The notes beneath the pieces are model-generated. The model worked only from the letters and a program-made list of their open reading frames with translations. It had not been told where the DNA came from and did no database searches. 44,716 bases of DNA from Saccoglossus kowalevskii (taxonomy: Eukaryota > Hemichordata > Enteropneusta > Harrimaniidae). This document shows, piece after piece, positions 33,801-44,716 of this stretch. Position 1 is the stretch's first letter, and each line of letters starts with the position of its first letter. Where the stretch lies: the NCBI RefSeq assembly GCF_000003605.2, contig NW_003137821.1:1379549-1424264 (forward strand). The letters are read 5' to 3'. The position numbers and the translations under genes are program-made.

Positions 33801-36800
33801 TGAGAGTCAAAAAACCTGGAACAAAAATAAATCATTTGGCAAGTGTTTCATGTCTCATGTCTAGTGAGAACACTGGATTTAATTTGATACTGACCACTAA
33901 GACTTTTTTATCTGGTATTTTATCAACTGCCGTGTTTTTATCAGGAAATAATGAAAAAAATAATGGCAGTGCGAGTCAGAATTGTTCCTCACTTTAAAAA
34001 AAAAAATATGAGAAAATTTCCCATCAATATTGGATTTGAGGCAGAGACATGGGACTGAAAACAAATCCCATTGGTCTGAACTGTGACCCTAAACCAAATG
34101 TCTGCTGGATATAATCTCTGAGAAATTCTCAGAATTGATATTTCCTTGAACACAAGGAAGGAAATAATACCCAACATGTGCATGCACACTATACCTATTA
34201 CTCAGAAATAAAAAATACCCAGAAATAATCCAAATATTTAAATATTTTGCTGGTTCACTTCTCACATTTTAGAAATGTTGACATACTATGTTATATTTCA
34301 ATGAATTTATCCCAAATACCTTCAAAACGAAACCTTAGTGATATAATGATGGAGCAAGAATAACATTTTTATTTCAAATAATATGATTTTATTTATCTTG
34401 CTAGGGACAGGTTCATCATCAATTACAACTTGGAATTTTATTCTCTAACCAGTCCGATAACCAGGCAACTTTAATTTTTATTTGCAACCTCCATACATCA
34501 TAGTTATTGTTAGTTTCTATGGTAACGATATTCCTATTACATGTATGTTTCCAAATAATGAATTATTTATTTTGAAAAACATGTTTTTTCATGCTGTCAG
34601 TATTCATTTTTGAAATCTGGGGTTTTGAAAATGTGCCTGGAAAATAAAATAATGAATGTTTTATATTGCTTTCCCAATGTCGTTTTGGGGAGTGGGAAGG
34701 TGTTTATTAAGTCAGCTTCCAATATAATAAGAAGTCGACTTTAGTCATTTTTGGTGTCTTTCTTGTAGTATGTCTTGATGTGGAAGATAAGTTCTAATTA
34801 GTATTCTGTGTACCATATTTAGTAGTACATGCACTTTTGTGGATGTTAGAGATATGTCTCTGGTCAAATCTTATCCAGTATAGAAATAAATGTTATTTTT
34901 GATTTGAGCTGCACTTTCAAAAATGTTTGCACTATTTTTTCCTTCAAAAGTTTCACCTAATTTTTCAGATTTTTTTTCCTAAGTCCTGAAAATTTGAGGT
35001 ACATGATGAGAAATTTGTTACAATGGTAAATGACTTAAAATTACAATTTTCATGGAATTTTGATCTGTGTTTTGTCATTTTGTATGAAAAGTAGTTTTGT
35101 GACCAATATATTTTGACTTGCACAACAGAATATAATAAACACCATAGTGTAAACTTCAAGAAAATCTGATTATCTTTTAATGGGAGCAAGCTACCTTAAT
35201 AATCTATCGTTATCACAAATAGGACGCCTGTTTGTCCCCCAAATAGATATATCAGAATATTCGGTTAATGCAGTCTCTGGCCGCATGATGATTTATTTGC
35301 ACAGTGATATAGACAGTGTGGTTTTATAGCTATACATATGTATGTGAAGTCAGATGAGTTATATCTGATTACTGTAGAATACTTTATTTTTGCTTTGAAT
35401 TAATTTTCGATATTTTCGCTTCTCAGGAATAAAATCCAGTCAATATACCTTTTTTCCGATAGTTTAAATTTAACTTGTCAAAAATCAGTGAAAATAAATT
35501 CCATACAAAACACCCAAAAAGTCTTTCCAGTGAAAATTAATTCTAGCTAAAATAAATTATTCTACAGTACTTTGGCTTCTGTACATACATGTATACCGCT
35601 GCTTTGCTTACATATAAATACACATATTGTGCTATTAGTATTACACTGACTGTGTACATATATGTTCATGTATTATGGTGTAATGCAGCCCTGCAGTTCA
35701 GGACTACATGTATGTTTGCAGGGAACATGATATCTCCCCCATGCAGGTCGATACGTACTTATAATGTATTCCAGCTTAGGGGGTCCATACTAACCTGCCA
35801 ACTGTAACACTTTATTCATTAGATTAAATTGTGTCTGAGAATCTAACTATACACATATAGTATGTGCACTGCTGTGTATAATATTGTAAGTGGTAGTCAC
35901 ACCTGTTGCTGTGTTAGTCGGTACTGTCACATGAAAATATCTGTCAATTTGACATTTGCCTTTACTGTCAAACAAAACAGGCTCATAATTCATAATTTTA
36001 AAATAAAAGTGATTCTCTTTAGTCCAATTATTTGATGTTTCTGTTGTTTATTTTGATATTTTAGTGTTTGATCAAATTATTTGTTTGTATCAGCTTGTTA
36101 CATTGTTTGTTGGTCACATGATCATCCCTGATGTCACATGATCATCCCTGATGTCACTCACATACATCCACTTTCATCATTTAAATACCAACGTCAACGT
36201 TTGGCACCTTTTCCCATTTTTTTTTGTTAAAGACATGTAGTGAATGTGAAATCATATCCATCTGTTCCAAAAATCACCCCAAAAATTCCGGAAAAATAAT
36301 CTATTGTAAAACATGTCTTTTTAGCTAGCATGTTATTTTAGATAATTTAGCTAATCTGTAATTTCACTAATTCAAGATTTCACTAATTTAAAATAAAGTA
36401 TATTCTCACAATGAGATTGTTGACACTTTAGCTAAATTAAGATTCAGTTAATTTATGCATTGAGTCAAATTCGCTAAAATGACATGTAGCTATTTAAGCA
36501 TGATTTACAGTAAATTGTGCTAATTCTGGAGGGAAAATTTTATCAAAAAGGCAAAAGTTTACCAGTAATTCGGTTTCACCAGAAGAGGGTAATGTTTTAC
36601 AGTGCCAGAAAATGTTTGAAAATTGTTTATTTAAGCCTTTGTTTCCATTTGCATAGGGGATGCATAATTGATCATAAATTTATAATCTAAAAAGTAGTGG
36701 ATGTCCTTATATTATTTGTTTATTCTAATATTGATAGCAACACATATGTATGTTGGTACATGGTTTATTTACACACACTGGACGCAGCCACAAAGGCGAC

Positions 36801-39800
36801 CACCACCAATTAATTATTTGTTTAGTCTCTGCCGTACGTCCGGAGCTATATCTCAGACACCCATTGACTGATTTCATTCAAACTTTACATGAAGACAATA
36901 CATAATGTCTTACATATGCGTGTCAAGTTACTTTATTATTAGAGCAAAAATGGCCGACTTGTGGCCATTTTGGATGTAAAATTTGCTATTTCTGATACCT
37001 AAACGTGTTCGCAGCAGTTTCTCAGATGACTGGGCCAATTTAGATCAAAGTTGATATGTTGATCATACATATTGGGTTATAGGTGCACATCATATTTTTT
37101 TCGTGATTCGAACAAATATGGCTGACTCGTGGCCATTTTGTTTTTCATAATGCCCATGCTACTTTCTCTTGAATGCAATGAACATTTCTGTTTAAATTTT
37201 GTACGAAGGTAGTATGCCAAGATATACATCTGCACCAACATTATTTTTGTGATTCAATTCAATATGGCTGGCTGACACCCAATTTTTATGTAAAAGCACT
37301 ATAAATCATCATTTTTACATGTCTGGAGCTGTTTCTCAGAGATGACTAATCCAATTTGGATCAAAGTTGGTATGATGATCATACATATTGGGTTATAGTT
37401 GCATGTCGTATTTTTTCTGTGATTCAAACTACATGTAATATGGCTGACTGGTGGCCATTTTGTTTTTCATGATACTCATGCCTACTTTCTCCTGAATTGC
37501 AATAAACATTTCTGTTTAAATTTTGTACAAAGACAGTATACCAATAGATACGTCAACATGAACATTATTTTTGCAATTTGATTCAATATGACTGCCCAAT
37601 GTCTAATTCTTGTGTAAAAGCACTAAATCATACTTTTTTACAAATCCAGATCTCCTATTAATGGTTTTAATCTAATCTCAATGGCTTCATCAGCATCAAA
37701 TTGATATGTCAGATCACAAAATTTTGGACAGGGACTGTGTCATTAACAATGACTCGTTTATTCTAATATTGATAGCAACACATGTATGTAGGTACATGGT
37801 ATATTTTCACACACTGGACGTAGCCACAAAGGCGACTACCACCAATTAATTATTTGCTTCATACATGTAACTTTCTGAAAGCTGATTCAAGACTGTTGCA
37901 GTGTTTTTAGTCTGAGAAGTATTGTTCTACACCATTATCGAATAACCGCCATAAACAGTGCAAATGTCAGTAAAAACTGGACATCTACGCTAAATTGAAT
38001 TTGTATGGCAGCTTCTGTGTATATGCTTTCAAAAAATTACCATAGTAATTTGTGATATCCTTCGTGTAGTCTTCTTATGTATTGTACTCCATATAGCGAC
38101 CGAATATTATGTTTTACATTAAATTTACAATGAAGTGGATGAATGTATTACTTCCCCCAATTGATGGCTTTTACAGCATTGCATAGTTTAATTCAAATTT
38201 ATTAAAAGGTATTTTTCTTATTTCAATGTTTACCTACATGTACTGTCTATTGTTGCCATGATTGTACCTGATCATAGATATTTACATGTATTGCTTGAAT
38301 ATCTAATTACTGCATTTACATAAATCTACATACAGTCATGTATTCTGTCAGTTGGAGGTAATATATGGTGATAAAGTATTCAACTTAATTTATTTTCTCC
38401 AAATGAGCCTAAAATTATGTATTTTTATGCAAATTAGCTATGGTCATTTCTCCAATGTTGTATATTTTGATATCATATTTTTTCTTTCCAGCATAAGTGT
38501 GCTGAATGTATTTAAAGGAAATCTGTTGCAAAAACATTTGTTCTCAGTTATCACATTTTCAGGCAAAAAAAACACGTTCTTGCATGTGGAAAAGTGAAAA
38601 CATTGTCTATCTACATGTACCAAGTACTTTTTTTTTTGTCTGTTTACCCTCAAACACCAAATTTGTTTGGTTTTACCACAATCCCTCTCGTAGGACTGTG
38701 GTTTTACTTTATTTATTTTACATATTTTTTCTTTCACTGATCTCTATCGTACTCAGTTTTCCTGACTATATTATATCACGGACAGGTACTAATTTGCCTC
38801 GTGTATCTCAATGCACGCATTTTATTGGAGGCCAACTGATTGAGCCAAAATGACCGTGTAAACGCATTCAACTTGTTCCGAGTTAGGCTCCAATAAACTC
38901 TTGGGTAGAACTCTAATTGGACTGAAGCAAATTTCACAAAGCATTTTGTTTTTGCAATTTTTGCTGCAAGGTTAAAATGTGTGAAATTCCAAATAAAAAA
39001 TGTTGATAAGATATTACTGGCTATGTTTACATGAAACTTGCATATATACATATATCAAAGCTGTCAGCATGACATGTAAATACACTCTGTAAACTTTACA
39101 ATTCATTATAAATTCATAAACAACGATTAAACTCAGCTAATTTCTACTTCAGGTTACTCATCCACCTACTATTAATAAACTTGAAGAAATCCTCATTAAC
39201 AATCACAGCACCAATATAACACAGCAACAACGTTCAGCCAGGTGGCTGTTTTTGTTTTTTTGGATTCCGTCTTAGTCTACATACATGTACATGTATTATA
39301 GGTATACCGTACATAGGTATTGTCAGTTATCCATAGGTCATCCCTCTGGCTATTGCAATTAACATCAGCACCCCCTGTTAAAGAGTAAATGTTCATATAC
39401 AAATGTACTTCAGTGTATATTGTTACTGCTTTAATTCTGAGAGAAACAAAAGTTAGTAAAATGACAATTTTGTAACAATGAACATTTTTCTGGGGTCCTA
39501 CACCACAGGCTTTCAGAAACAAATTAATCAGTTTACAGTATCTCCTGCTTGTTCAATGTTATAGTCTCATACATGTACTATGGTTAAAATTGAAGCTAAG
39601 ATCTCTCTATTCAATGTCTACTTTACCTACACATGTATACCAATGTGCTATTTGAAATTTAGATTTTCAGTTTTCATCTTGTGGTGTAACAAATACTCCA
39701 TACCACCATATGCTTTCCATAATGTATGGAGTTGAGTTCATGTGGGCAGCATTGCATTAAAACTAGATGTTGTAGATTAAGTGGTATAGCCTATTTTGCA

Positions 39801-41108
39801 GTCCATCTGTCATTGATTTTGTCAGGTCCAGCAGCACCTTAGCCCCTCAGATGCCAATAGTTTGTAGATACTGTGAGTACATGTAGGTATGGTCATTGTT
39901 GTGCTGTTGTATTAACACTGGTAGCGTTGCATTTCAGCTGGATTAAAAACATGCATGTACAGACATATGTGTAACTGTAGTAATTTATAGTTTAGTTTGC
40001 TGTTACAGATCAAACAATTAAACCTTGATTACGATGTATACTGTTACACATCGTGCCACCTTTTCACTTTATGCTTCCTACAGAAAAATATTTTTAATAA
40101 GAATTTAAATAATAATAAAAATTTATGAAGTATAGTTGTACTGTGGGTAAGATTTTGATTGTAACTCTTGACATGTCAAGTAATACATGTATGTGTCCTG
40201 TTATTAACTTTTTCGCCCAAATTTTTCTGCACTTTTTTGTTATATTCTGCAATATTTCTGGAAATGAACCCTAATTTTTTAGTCAACAGATAAATTTTGA
40301 TTCAATTTTCAGTTTTTACTCAACAAATTTGGCTAGTTTTGTCCCAATCTTCTGAAGGAAAGTGCAGAATATGAATGGGACTATTTTGTGAATTTGTTAT
40401 GAAAGGAGGGAACTGGTTGTGGCCGAGTTTTCAATATTTAGGGTGTCACTGAATAAAGTCTTTGTTTGATGATTGAAAAAGAAGTATTACAAAATCAATA
40501 CTGAAAAATAATCCATTTTCACTATTTTGATGTTTTGAGCAACTTCACTCATTTCAGCGAATTTCACTTATCAACGAAAACAGGGAATTTAAAAACTAGT
40601 GAATAATTAATGCCTTTACAGTAAGTGATGTGAGGCATTTTCCATTACATGTTGTTAGATTAGTCCGAGATGCAAACCAGACTCTTGAGTTGTATAATCA
40701 TGAGGTCCATCAATGATCTTTAGTAAATTTATAAGATACATGTAACTATTTTAATCATGTTACCACATGTTAATAGGTGGGAGGAGCAGTAGTTCAGCTT
40801 CGATAAAATGTAATCGTATAAACCTAATAAAAATAATGTTATGTTTATTTTATTTTTAGCTGAGCTTCAATATACCCCTGGTACAAATGTACTTAAAATA
40901 GTTTTTTTTTGTGTCTGGTGTATATTTTCTGATTAAAAACTAGGTCAGGGACCTGATTTGTTCAGTCTTGGACAGTGTGCTAAATTTGTGTGAAACATTT
41001 TCTTGGTCATGTCCTTCCTTTTCTGCAGCAATCTTGTCACTGTTTAATTTCTTTTTTTTTTTTTTTTTTTTTTGCAGATGAAATCAAGAAAGCAACCGAA
41101 ACACAACA
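30809..41108 (+). CDS. ARFGEF1/2: ARFGEF (BIG1/BIG2-type ARF exchange factor), first two coding exons, partial
   Basis: Exon 1 (30809-30932) and exon 2 (41078-41108, only 31 bases) join across a 10,145-base GT-AG intron in phase 1. They give 51 codons plus two bases: [34 protein letters not shown] and so on. This matches the extreme N terminus of vertebrate BIG1/ARFGEF1, where the internal Met of MFLxRALEKIL is also residue 10. An in-frame TAA at 30791 fixes 30809 as the most upstream ATG. Known for the family: BIG1/2 are large brefeldin-A-inhibited SEC7-domain exchange factors that activate ARF1/3 at the trans-Golgi and endosomes; this part begins the DCB dimerisation domain. The SEC7 and HDS domains lie beyond the window. 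No third exon was found in 41109-44716. The vertebrate ARFGEF1 and ARFGEF2 copies cannot be separated from this fragment. Confidence 0.9.
35370..35569. mobile_element. TACTGTAGAATACTTTATTTT MITE, copy 3
   Basis: A 200-bp element in ARFGEF intron 1 with the left end TACTGTAGAATACTTTATTT, a matching inverted right end, and the same interior words as 21169 and 25684 (for example AGTGAAAATAAATTCCATAC). Confidence 0.85.
36113..36152 (+). repeat. Perfect tandem duplication of 20 bp
   Basis: GTCACATGATCATCCCTGAT is present twice head to tail and a third unit starts (GTCAC). Confidence 0.9.
36372..36513 (+). repeat. Dispersed repeat (ATTGAGTCAAAT type), copy 2
   Basis: Similar in word order to 15832-15950 and 42852-42979. 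It ends in TTTACAGTA, which suggests it is part of a TACTGTA-ended element whose left end is not clear. Confidence 0.6.
36718..37856 (+). repeat. Tandem GGCCATTTT block flanked by about 100-bp direct repeats
   Basis: The flanks 36718-36820 and 37756-37856 are about 90% alike (GTTTATTCTAATATTGATAG, ACACACTGGACG, AGCCACAAAGGCGAC, CACCAATTAATTATTTG). Between them, units of about 315 bases repeat; GATCATACATATTGGGTTAT occurs near 37060 and 37377. The units carry ATGGC(C/T)GAC...GTGGCCATTTTG cores like those of the array at 17.9 kb. No coding capacity. Confidence 0.75.
40201..40435 (+). repeat. Dispersed repeat, plus-strand copy in ARFGEF intron 1
   Basis: Matches the reverse complement of 13093-13333 over most of its length, for example CAATATTTCTGGAAATGAAC and TTTGTGAATTTGTTATGAAA. 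Confidence 0.7.
40499..40624. mobile_element. TACTGTA-type element, relative of 24686
   Basis: Starts TACTGAAAAATAATCC and ends TTTACAGTA. Shares CACTATTTTGATGTTTT and ACTAGTGAATAATTAATG with 24686-24875. About 126 bp, probably internally deleted. Confidence 0.55.
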
Positions 41109-41469
41109 GTAAGTGATAATTTTTGGTTACTCTGGTGGGTTAATAAAGTATGTGTGAAATCATTATTTGCGTTCTCCCACAGCTCTTTAGCACAGGCTAA
41201 GAAGTCAAAAACGTTAACCTGTTTTAAAAAAATGTGTGTGAACGGCTAAGAAACGCTAAGCACAGGTTAAAGCGGATTCGTTTTTAAGACTTTGTGATAT
41301 GACTGTGTGGTACAGGCATACCCTGTTGCGCGACTCGTACGTTTCAAAAACGTCTTGAACATTGACACGCATACATTTCTTTTTATATTCACTACACGGA
41401 TATATTTCAGAGAACATTTTTTTGTGTGAAATTATAGCAATTCATTTATATCAAGACATATTTGTACTT

Positions 41470-41840
41470 CAATAGACCATTTTTTGCTCACTGCGAGAAT
41501 CACGCGTTATGCGTGAAATCAAACGTAAAAACAGGACAAACAAAGGTCATAGCGTCGTAGTCGCGTCAAACATCGCGTGTGATTCGACAAACGCGAAAGT
41601 ATTTCGGGGACATTTTCATGCTTAATAATGTGCTGTCCACATTTGATGATAGGCAATTTCGATTAAGTAAGGGTATTCGGAAGCAATATTCCTCTGTTGA
41701 AGTTCGGCCGGCCAATGTAAGCTACGAAATAAAGAAATTCTAGTTCAAAATCAAATCGTTTGATTTTTGCGGCAGACGTTCGACGCGCGTCTTTCATGCA
41801 TCCCGCAAGATCTCGCAATTGTACGGAAAATCATCTATTG
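41470..41840. mobile_element. CAATAG-type MITE, copy 3
   Basis: About 371 bp in ARFGEF intron 2, 362 bases after exon 2. Begins CAATAGACCATTTTTTGCTC and ends with CAATAGATGATTTTCCG in reverse. It is close to identical to 26355-26718 apart from scattered substitutions and small indels. Confidence 0.85.
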
Positions 41841-42851
41841 TTGGGAACTTCATATATTAAATTCGAGAAGTATACTTGACTTACTCTCAGGGACATATTT
41901 TTTGTCAGACAACTGGTCCCTTGAACTAACCCCACTGTTACCATGTTATCATGACCACCCAATGTCAACCAGGCCCATCACATCTGCCAATAAACTAATC
42001 TAGGCCAGTACCCACAGCTTTGTTGTTTTTCAACAACAATATGGTGAAAACTATCTCATTTTCCCTTCTCGTAACTTAATTTACAGTCTGGCCTCTCAGA
42101 ACCTAGTTCACCTCTATAGTCTGGAAAAATAAGAATCGAGCAAGTTTATAAGCCTTGTATTAAACCGTGAATGTCTTTCTTTGGGTACATACTCTATGGA
42201 AGTTATTGGAATGTTTCCGTAATATAAGTATAGAGAGATAAAAGGCAGTCTTTCGTGTAGCATCAGCGCATATAACTTTTATAACTATTACTATTATTGT
42301 TCATTGAGACCAAGTTGTCTCTATTTCAACATTTCTCATTAATTGTCATTAATTGTCACTAAGTGCAGGGCCGGACTACTTTTTCAGCCAAACATTCCCC
42401 CTTAAGCAAACCCAGCTTGTGCCATTTGCACTCGCTCAGACCGGACCATAAACCCATGATTTTGGTGCAGTCAAAATGACTTTTTGAATCATACTTTCCT
42501 ATTACTTGTATTCAATAATCACATTAACATCACTCTGAACTTATAAATTAATGTTATATTCATGGTTGTGTGCAACATGAAAATAACGCACCACGGGCGT
42601 TAAGATTGTTTGAAAAAGTGATTTTGCAGAGCACCCCAAAGTGATATTTCATGCTCGAGTGCATTTGCATACTGAAAACTGGCGGCTATCTTTCTTTTTA
42701 TACACGATTTAAATCATAGCCTTGGTATAGTCTGAACACAACAATTATATACACCTATATTCCTAATGCATGGGCTAATCAAGTATCCATGCAATCTGGA
42801 GTGTGCATAAATCAACCATTGGTCATCGGGTGATATTTTACAAAATGAGCT

Positions 42852-42979
42852 ATCATCGTAATTTAATAATGAGTATATTTTCATGATTGGATTGTTAGCA
42901 CTTTAGTTAAATGCATTGAGCTAAATTTTGCTGAAAGGGGAATGTGCGTGCAGTTATATCAAAGTGGTTGACAGTAAAA
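42852..42979 (+). repeat. Dispersed repeat (ATTGAGTCAAAT type), copy 3
   Basis: A diverged relative of 15832 and 36372: TTGGATTGTTAGCACTTTAG, GCATTGAGCTAAATTTTGCT, ending GACAGTAAAA. Confidence 0.5.
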
Positions 42980-43284
42980 GCAATCTGAACACGTTCTGCA
43001 AATTACTATAACTTTACTAATGCATGTTACATGTATTATGTTTGTGACTTTTTTTTTGCAATTACTTGTAGGCAACAAATTATTGAAATGTATAAATGGC
43101 TAAAATTTCACGCAAGACAAACTTACACAAATTTCTCTGTTTAGGGAAAGTCATGTAATTTTTATAGTAGTGTAAATTGTTTTTTACTCATTTGGAGTTT
43201 TCATAACTTGCTTGAAATAAACTGAAATGATCAATACAGGAACATTCGTAGTGAACAGCAATATTGTTATGGTCAATTCACTAC

Positions 43285-43525
43285 TTCCTGTATTGAGTGC
43301 CAATTTTTTCCCGCTCAAAATGAGGTAATTTTTTTCACATTTTTTGTAATTTTCACTGAATTCGATCTTAATTTTGGACCAGACAGTTAAAATTTGACGT
43401 TGTTTCCAGTTTTTCATCAAAAAATTTGAAATTGCTGAGAACATTTTCAACAGAAAAAAAGCAGACTACAAATGTGACTATTTTGTGGCTGGTGCCTGAA
43501 GTTGACGTTGGTGTTTAGAGGGTTA
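43285..43525. repeat. Diverged relative of the 13093/40201 repeat
   Basis: Carries, in the same order as 40201, a TTTTTCACATTTTTTGTAAT run, CAGTTTTTCATCAAAAAATT, and a TGACTATTTTGTG tail. It ends TTTAGAGGGTTAA. The match is loose. Confidence 0.4.
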
Positions 43526-43578
43526 AGGGATACATGTGTTACCTATTGTAACACAATGCTGTCTACACACATGCACAA

Positions 43579-43790
43579 TACTGTAAAGGGGTGTAATTAT
43601 TTACTGGGTTTTAATTTTGCTTATTTCGCTGACTGGAAAATGCGCTAAATTAAAACCCAGTGAATATGTAAAATTTAGCTTAGAACACATTATCTAAATG
43701 ATAAAACCGTGAATTTAAAACCCACTGAATTTGCCTGAAATGGTAAATCAGGGAAATTTAAACCCAGCGAAAATTAGTCATTTTACAGTA
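43579..43790. mobile_element. TACTGTA-type element (GGGTTTTAATTT subfamily)
   Basis: Begins TACTGTAAAGGGGTGTAATT and ends TTAGTCATTTTACAGTA. Inside, ACTGGGTTTTAATTTTGCTT at the left mirrors GGGAAATTTAAACCCAGCGA at the right. About 212 bp, non-coding. Confidence 0.7.
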
Positions 43791-44716
43791 TTTAGGTGCA
43801 TTGTTGTCCATGTTAGCGTTTCATCATAACTCCTGTGCAATGTATTGAACAAAATGTTTCCTTATTGTTTTGTTTGAAGTGTACTTTTAATACAAAAATA
43901 CAAAAATAACAACATCTGGTCACAACAGATGCTTTAAAATGCTAACAATATGTTTAACAATTCAATGAAAAAATTTTGTGTCCATGCTTGAAAAATTTGT
44001 GATAAATCTTAATACAGTGTATACTAACATGTAGAATTGAAAAGATTAACTCAAAATTACCCATGTTGTCTGCTTAAGCATTCCGTTTCACTGTTCATAT
44101 ATCTTGAAAACTCGCGTAAAGTAAATTGCGTTGAATTTTTAATGGCTTTATTTGATATGCAATGTGCATCTGTTGCCTGTCGGTTGTGATTAGAAGATTT
44201 ATTTCCGTAAATTTTAAAAACATATAATTTTGGTGCATCATTTTGCGTGTTTTTAAGTGTTTTTTTATAATTTCTTCATTAATTTTCAATCTAATGATCA
44301 TAATTTCTCATCAGGTAAAATTCGTTATCAACATTTTTCAATTAATCTGGAATTTTCAATTCCAGTTTTGATTTGTGAAAAATGTTGTCTTTGGCGCTCA
44401 AAAGTGTACTGTGAAATGTAAATGGGGGGGGGGGGGGTGGTGTACTGTACCATTTGAAAGGAACTGTTTATAAATCACATGGACAGTTCTAAGAAAGTTG
44501 AAATTAAATAACGGCACAGATGGTGCCTTGTTTCATATGTACATGTAATAAATCTGTAAAACATACTTCGAATCGTTTTCACTTTTAGAAGACAAAATTT
44601 CGTGAAAGTCTGACTCAGAAAATTCATGAAAACTTGCGTAATTGAAGTGTCTTACATACAGTATTATTGTAAATTGCTTTCCCCGGATTATGTCGCTTCG
44701 CTCGTGAAAGTACGGT

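Larger units (their letters stand above)
30933..41077 (+). other. First intron of ARFGEF, 10.1 kb
   Basis: Starts with donor GTTAGT and ends with a 30-base T run and GCAG. Recognised contents are the repeats at 35370, 36113, 36372, 36718-37856, 40201 and 40499. The stretches 30940-35360 and 37860-40190 are AT-rich with many ACATGTA words and no assigned gene; open frames there lack domain or splice support. Confidence 0.75.
41109..44716 (+). other. Start of ARFGEF intron 2
   Basis: No exon continuing the ARFGEF frame was recognised up to the window end. The stretch is AT-rich and holds the repeats at 41470, 42852, 43285 and 43579 and a 14-G run at 44424. Around 42655-42710, GCATACTGAAAACTGGCGGC resembles 19830-19875 (GCATACTGAATCTGGCCGCC). 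Confidence 0.6.

Noticed and set aside
36113-36152. Possible CRISPR-like or regulatory array
   Set aside because: Only two contiguous 20-bp copies with no spacers; a simple tandem duplication in an animal intron.
44424-44437. Poly-G run as a quadruplex element
   Set aside because: A single uninterrupted run like this is common in low-complexity animal sequence and prone to sequencing error.
1-44716. tRNA or rRNA genes
   Set aside because: No A-box/B-box pair with a cloverleaf and no rRNA-like stretch was found by eye.

Overview
This window is eukaryotic nuclear DNA, most likely from a marine invertebrate animal. It is AT-rich and its genes are split by many GT-AG introns. Long introns and intergenic stretches are packed with short non-autonomous repeats. 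The exact phylum cannot be fixed from this sequence. The conserved proteins look bilaterian (both the RMC1-like and BIG-type ARF-GEF proteins are close to their vertebrate counterparts), and the repeat style would fit a cephalochordate, ambulacrarian or lophotrochozoan. No prokaryotic genes, CRISPR arrays, tRNA or rRNA were seen.

Layout, all four genes on the + strand. (1) 482-3118: the C-terminal tyrosine-kinase domain of a receptor-tyrosine-kinase-like protein whose upstream exons lie before the window. Its catalytic residues are replaced (Lys to Arg, HRD to HGN, DFG to NIG), so it reads as an intact pseudokinase. (2) 4628-7263: a complete three-exon ankyrin-repeat and SOCS-box (ASB-type) protein of 443 residues, predicted to be a Cullin-5 E3 ligase substrate receptor. 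(3) 9531-25038: a complete 18-exon gene for an RMC1 orthologue (regulator of the MON1-CCZ1 Rab7 GEF), 658 residues. (4) 30809 onward: the first two coding exons of a BIG1/BIG2-type ARF guanine-nucleotide exchange factor (ARFGEF), separated by a 10.1 kb intron. The rest of that gene lies beyond the window.

The non-coding part is dominated by small inverted-repeat elements (MITE-like). Several families recur: a TTAA-bounded family (1959, 25446, 26888); a family starting CAATAGAYSATTTTCCG (5565 with a nested insertion, 26355, 41470); and a loose set with TACTGTA...TACAGTA ends (16328, 21169, 22493, 24686, 25684, 35370, 40499, 43579). Two related blocks of about 300-bp tandem units carrying GGCCATTTT cores lie at 17.9-19.1 kb and 36.8-37.7 kb. 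A decayed LINE reverse-transcriptase fragment lies near 29.2-29.6 kb.

The genes do not form a pathway that the sequence proves. RMC1 and ARFGEF both act in GTPase-controlled membrane traffic, but their adjacency may be chance. The best candidates for something undescribed are the HGN/NIG receptor pseudokinase and the several MITE families, one of which abuts an exon of the ASB gene.
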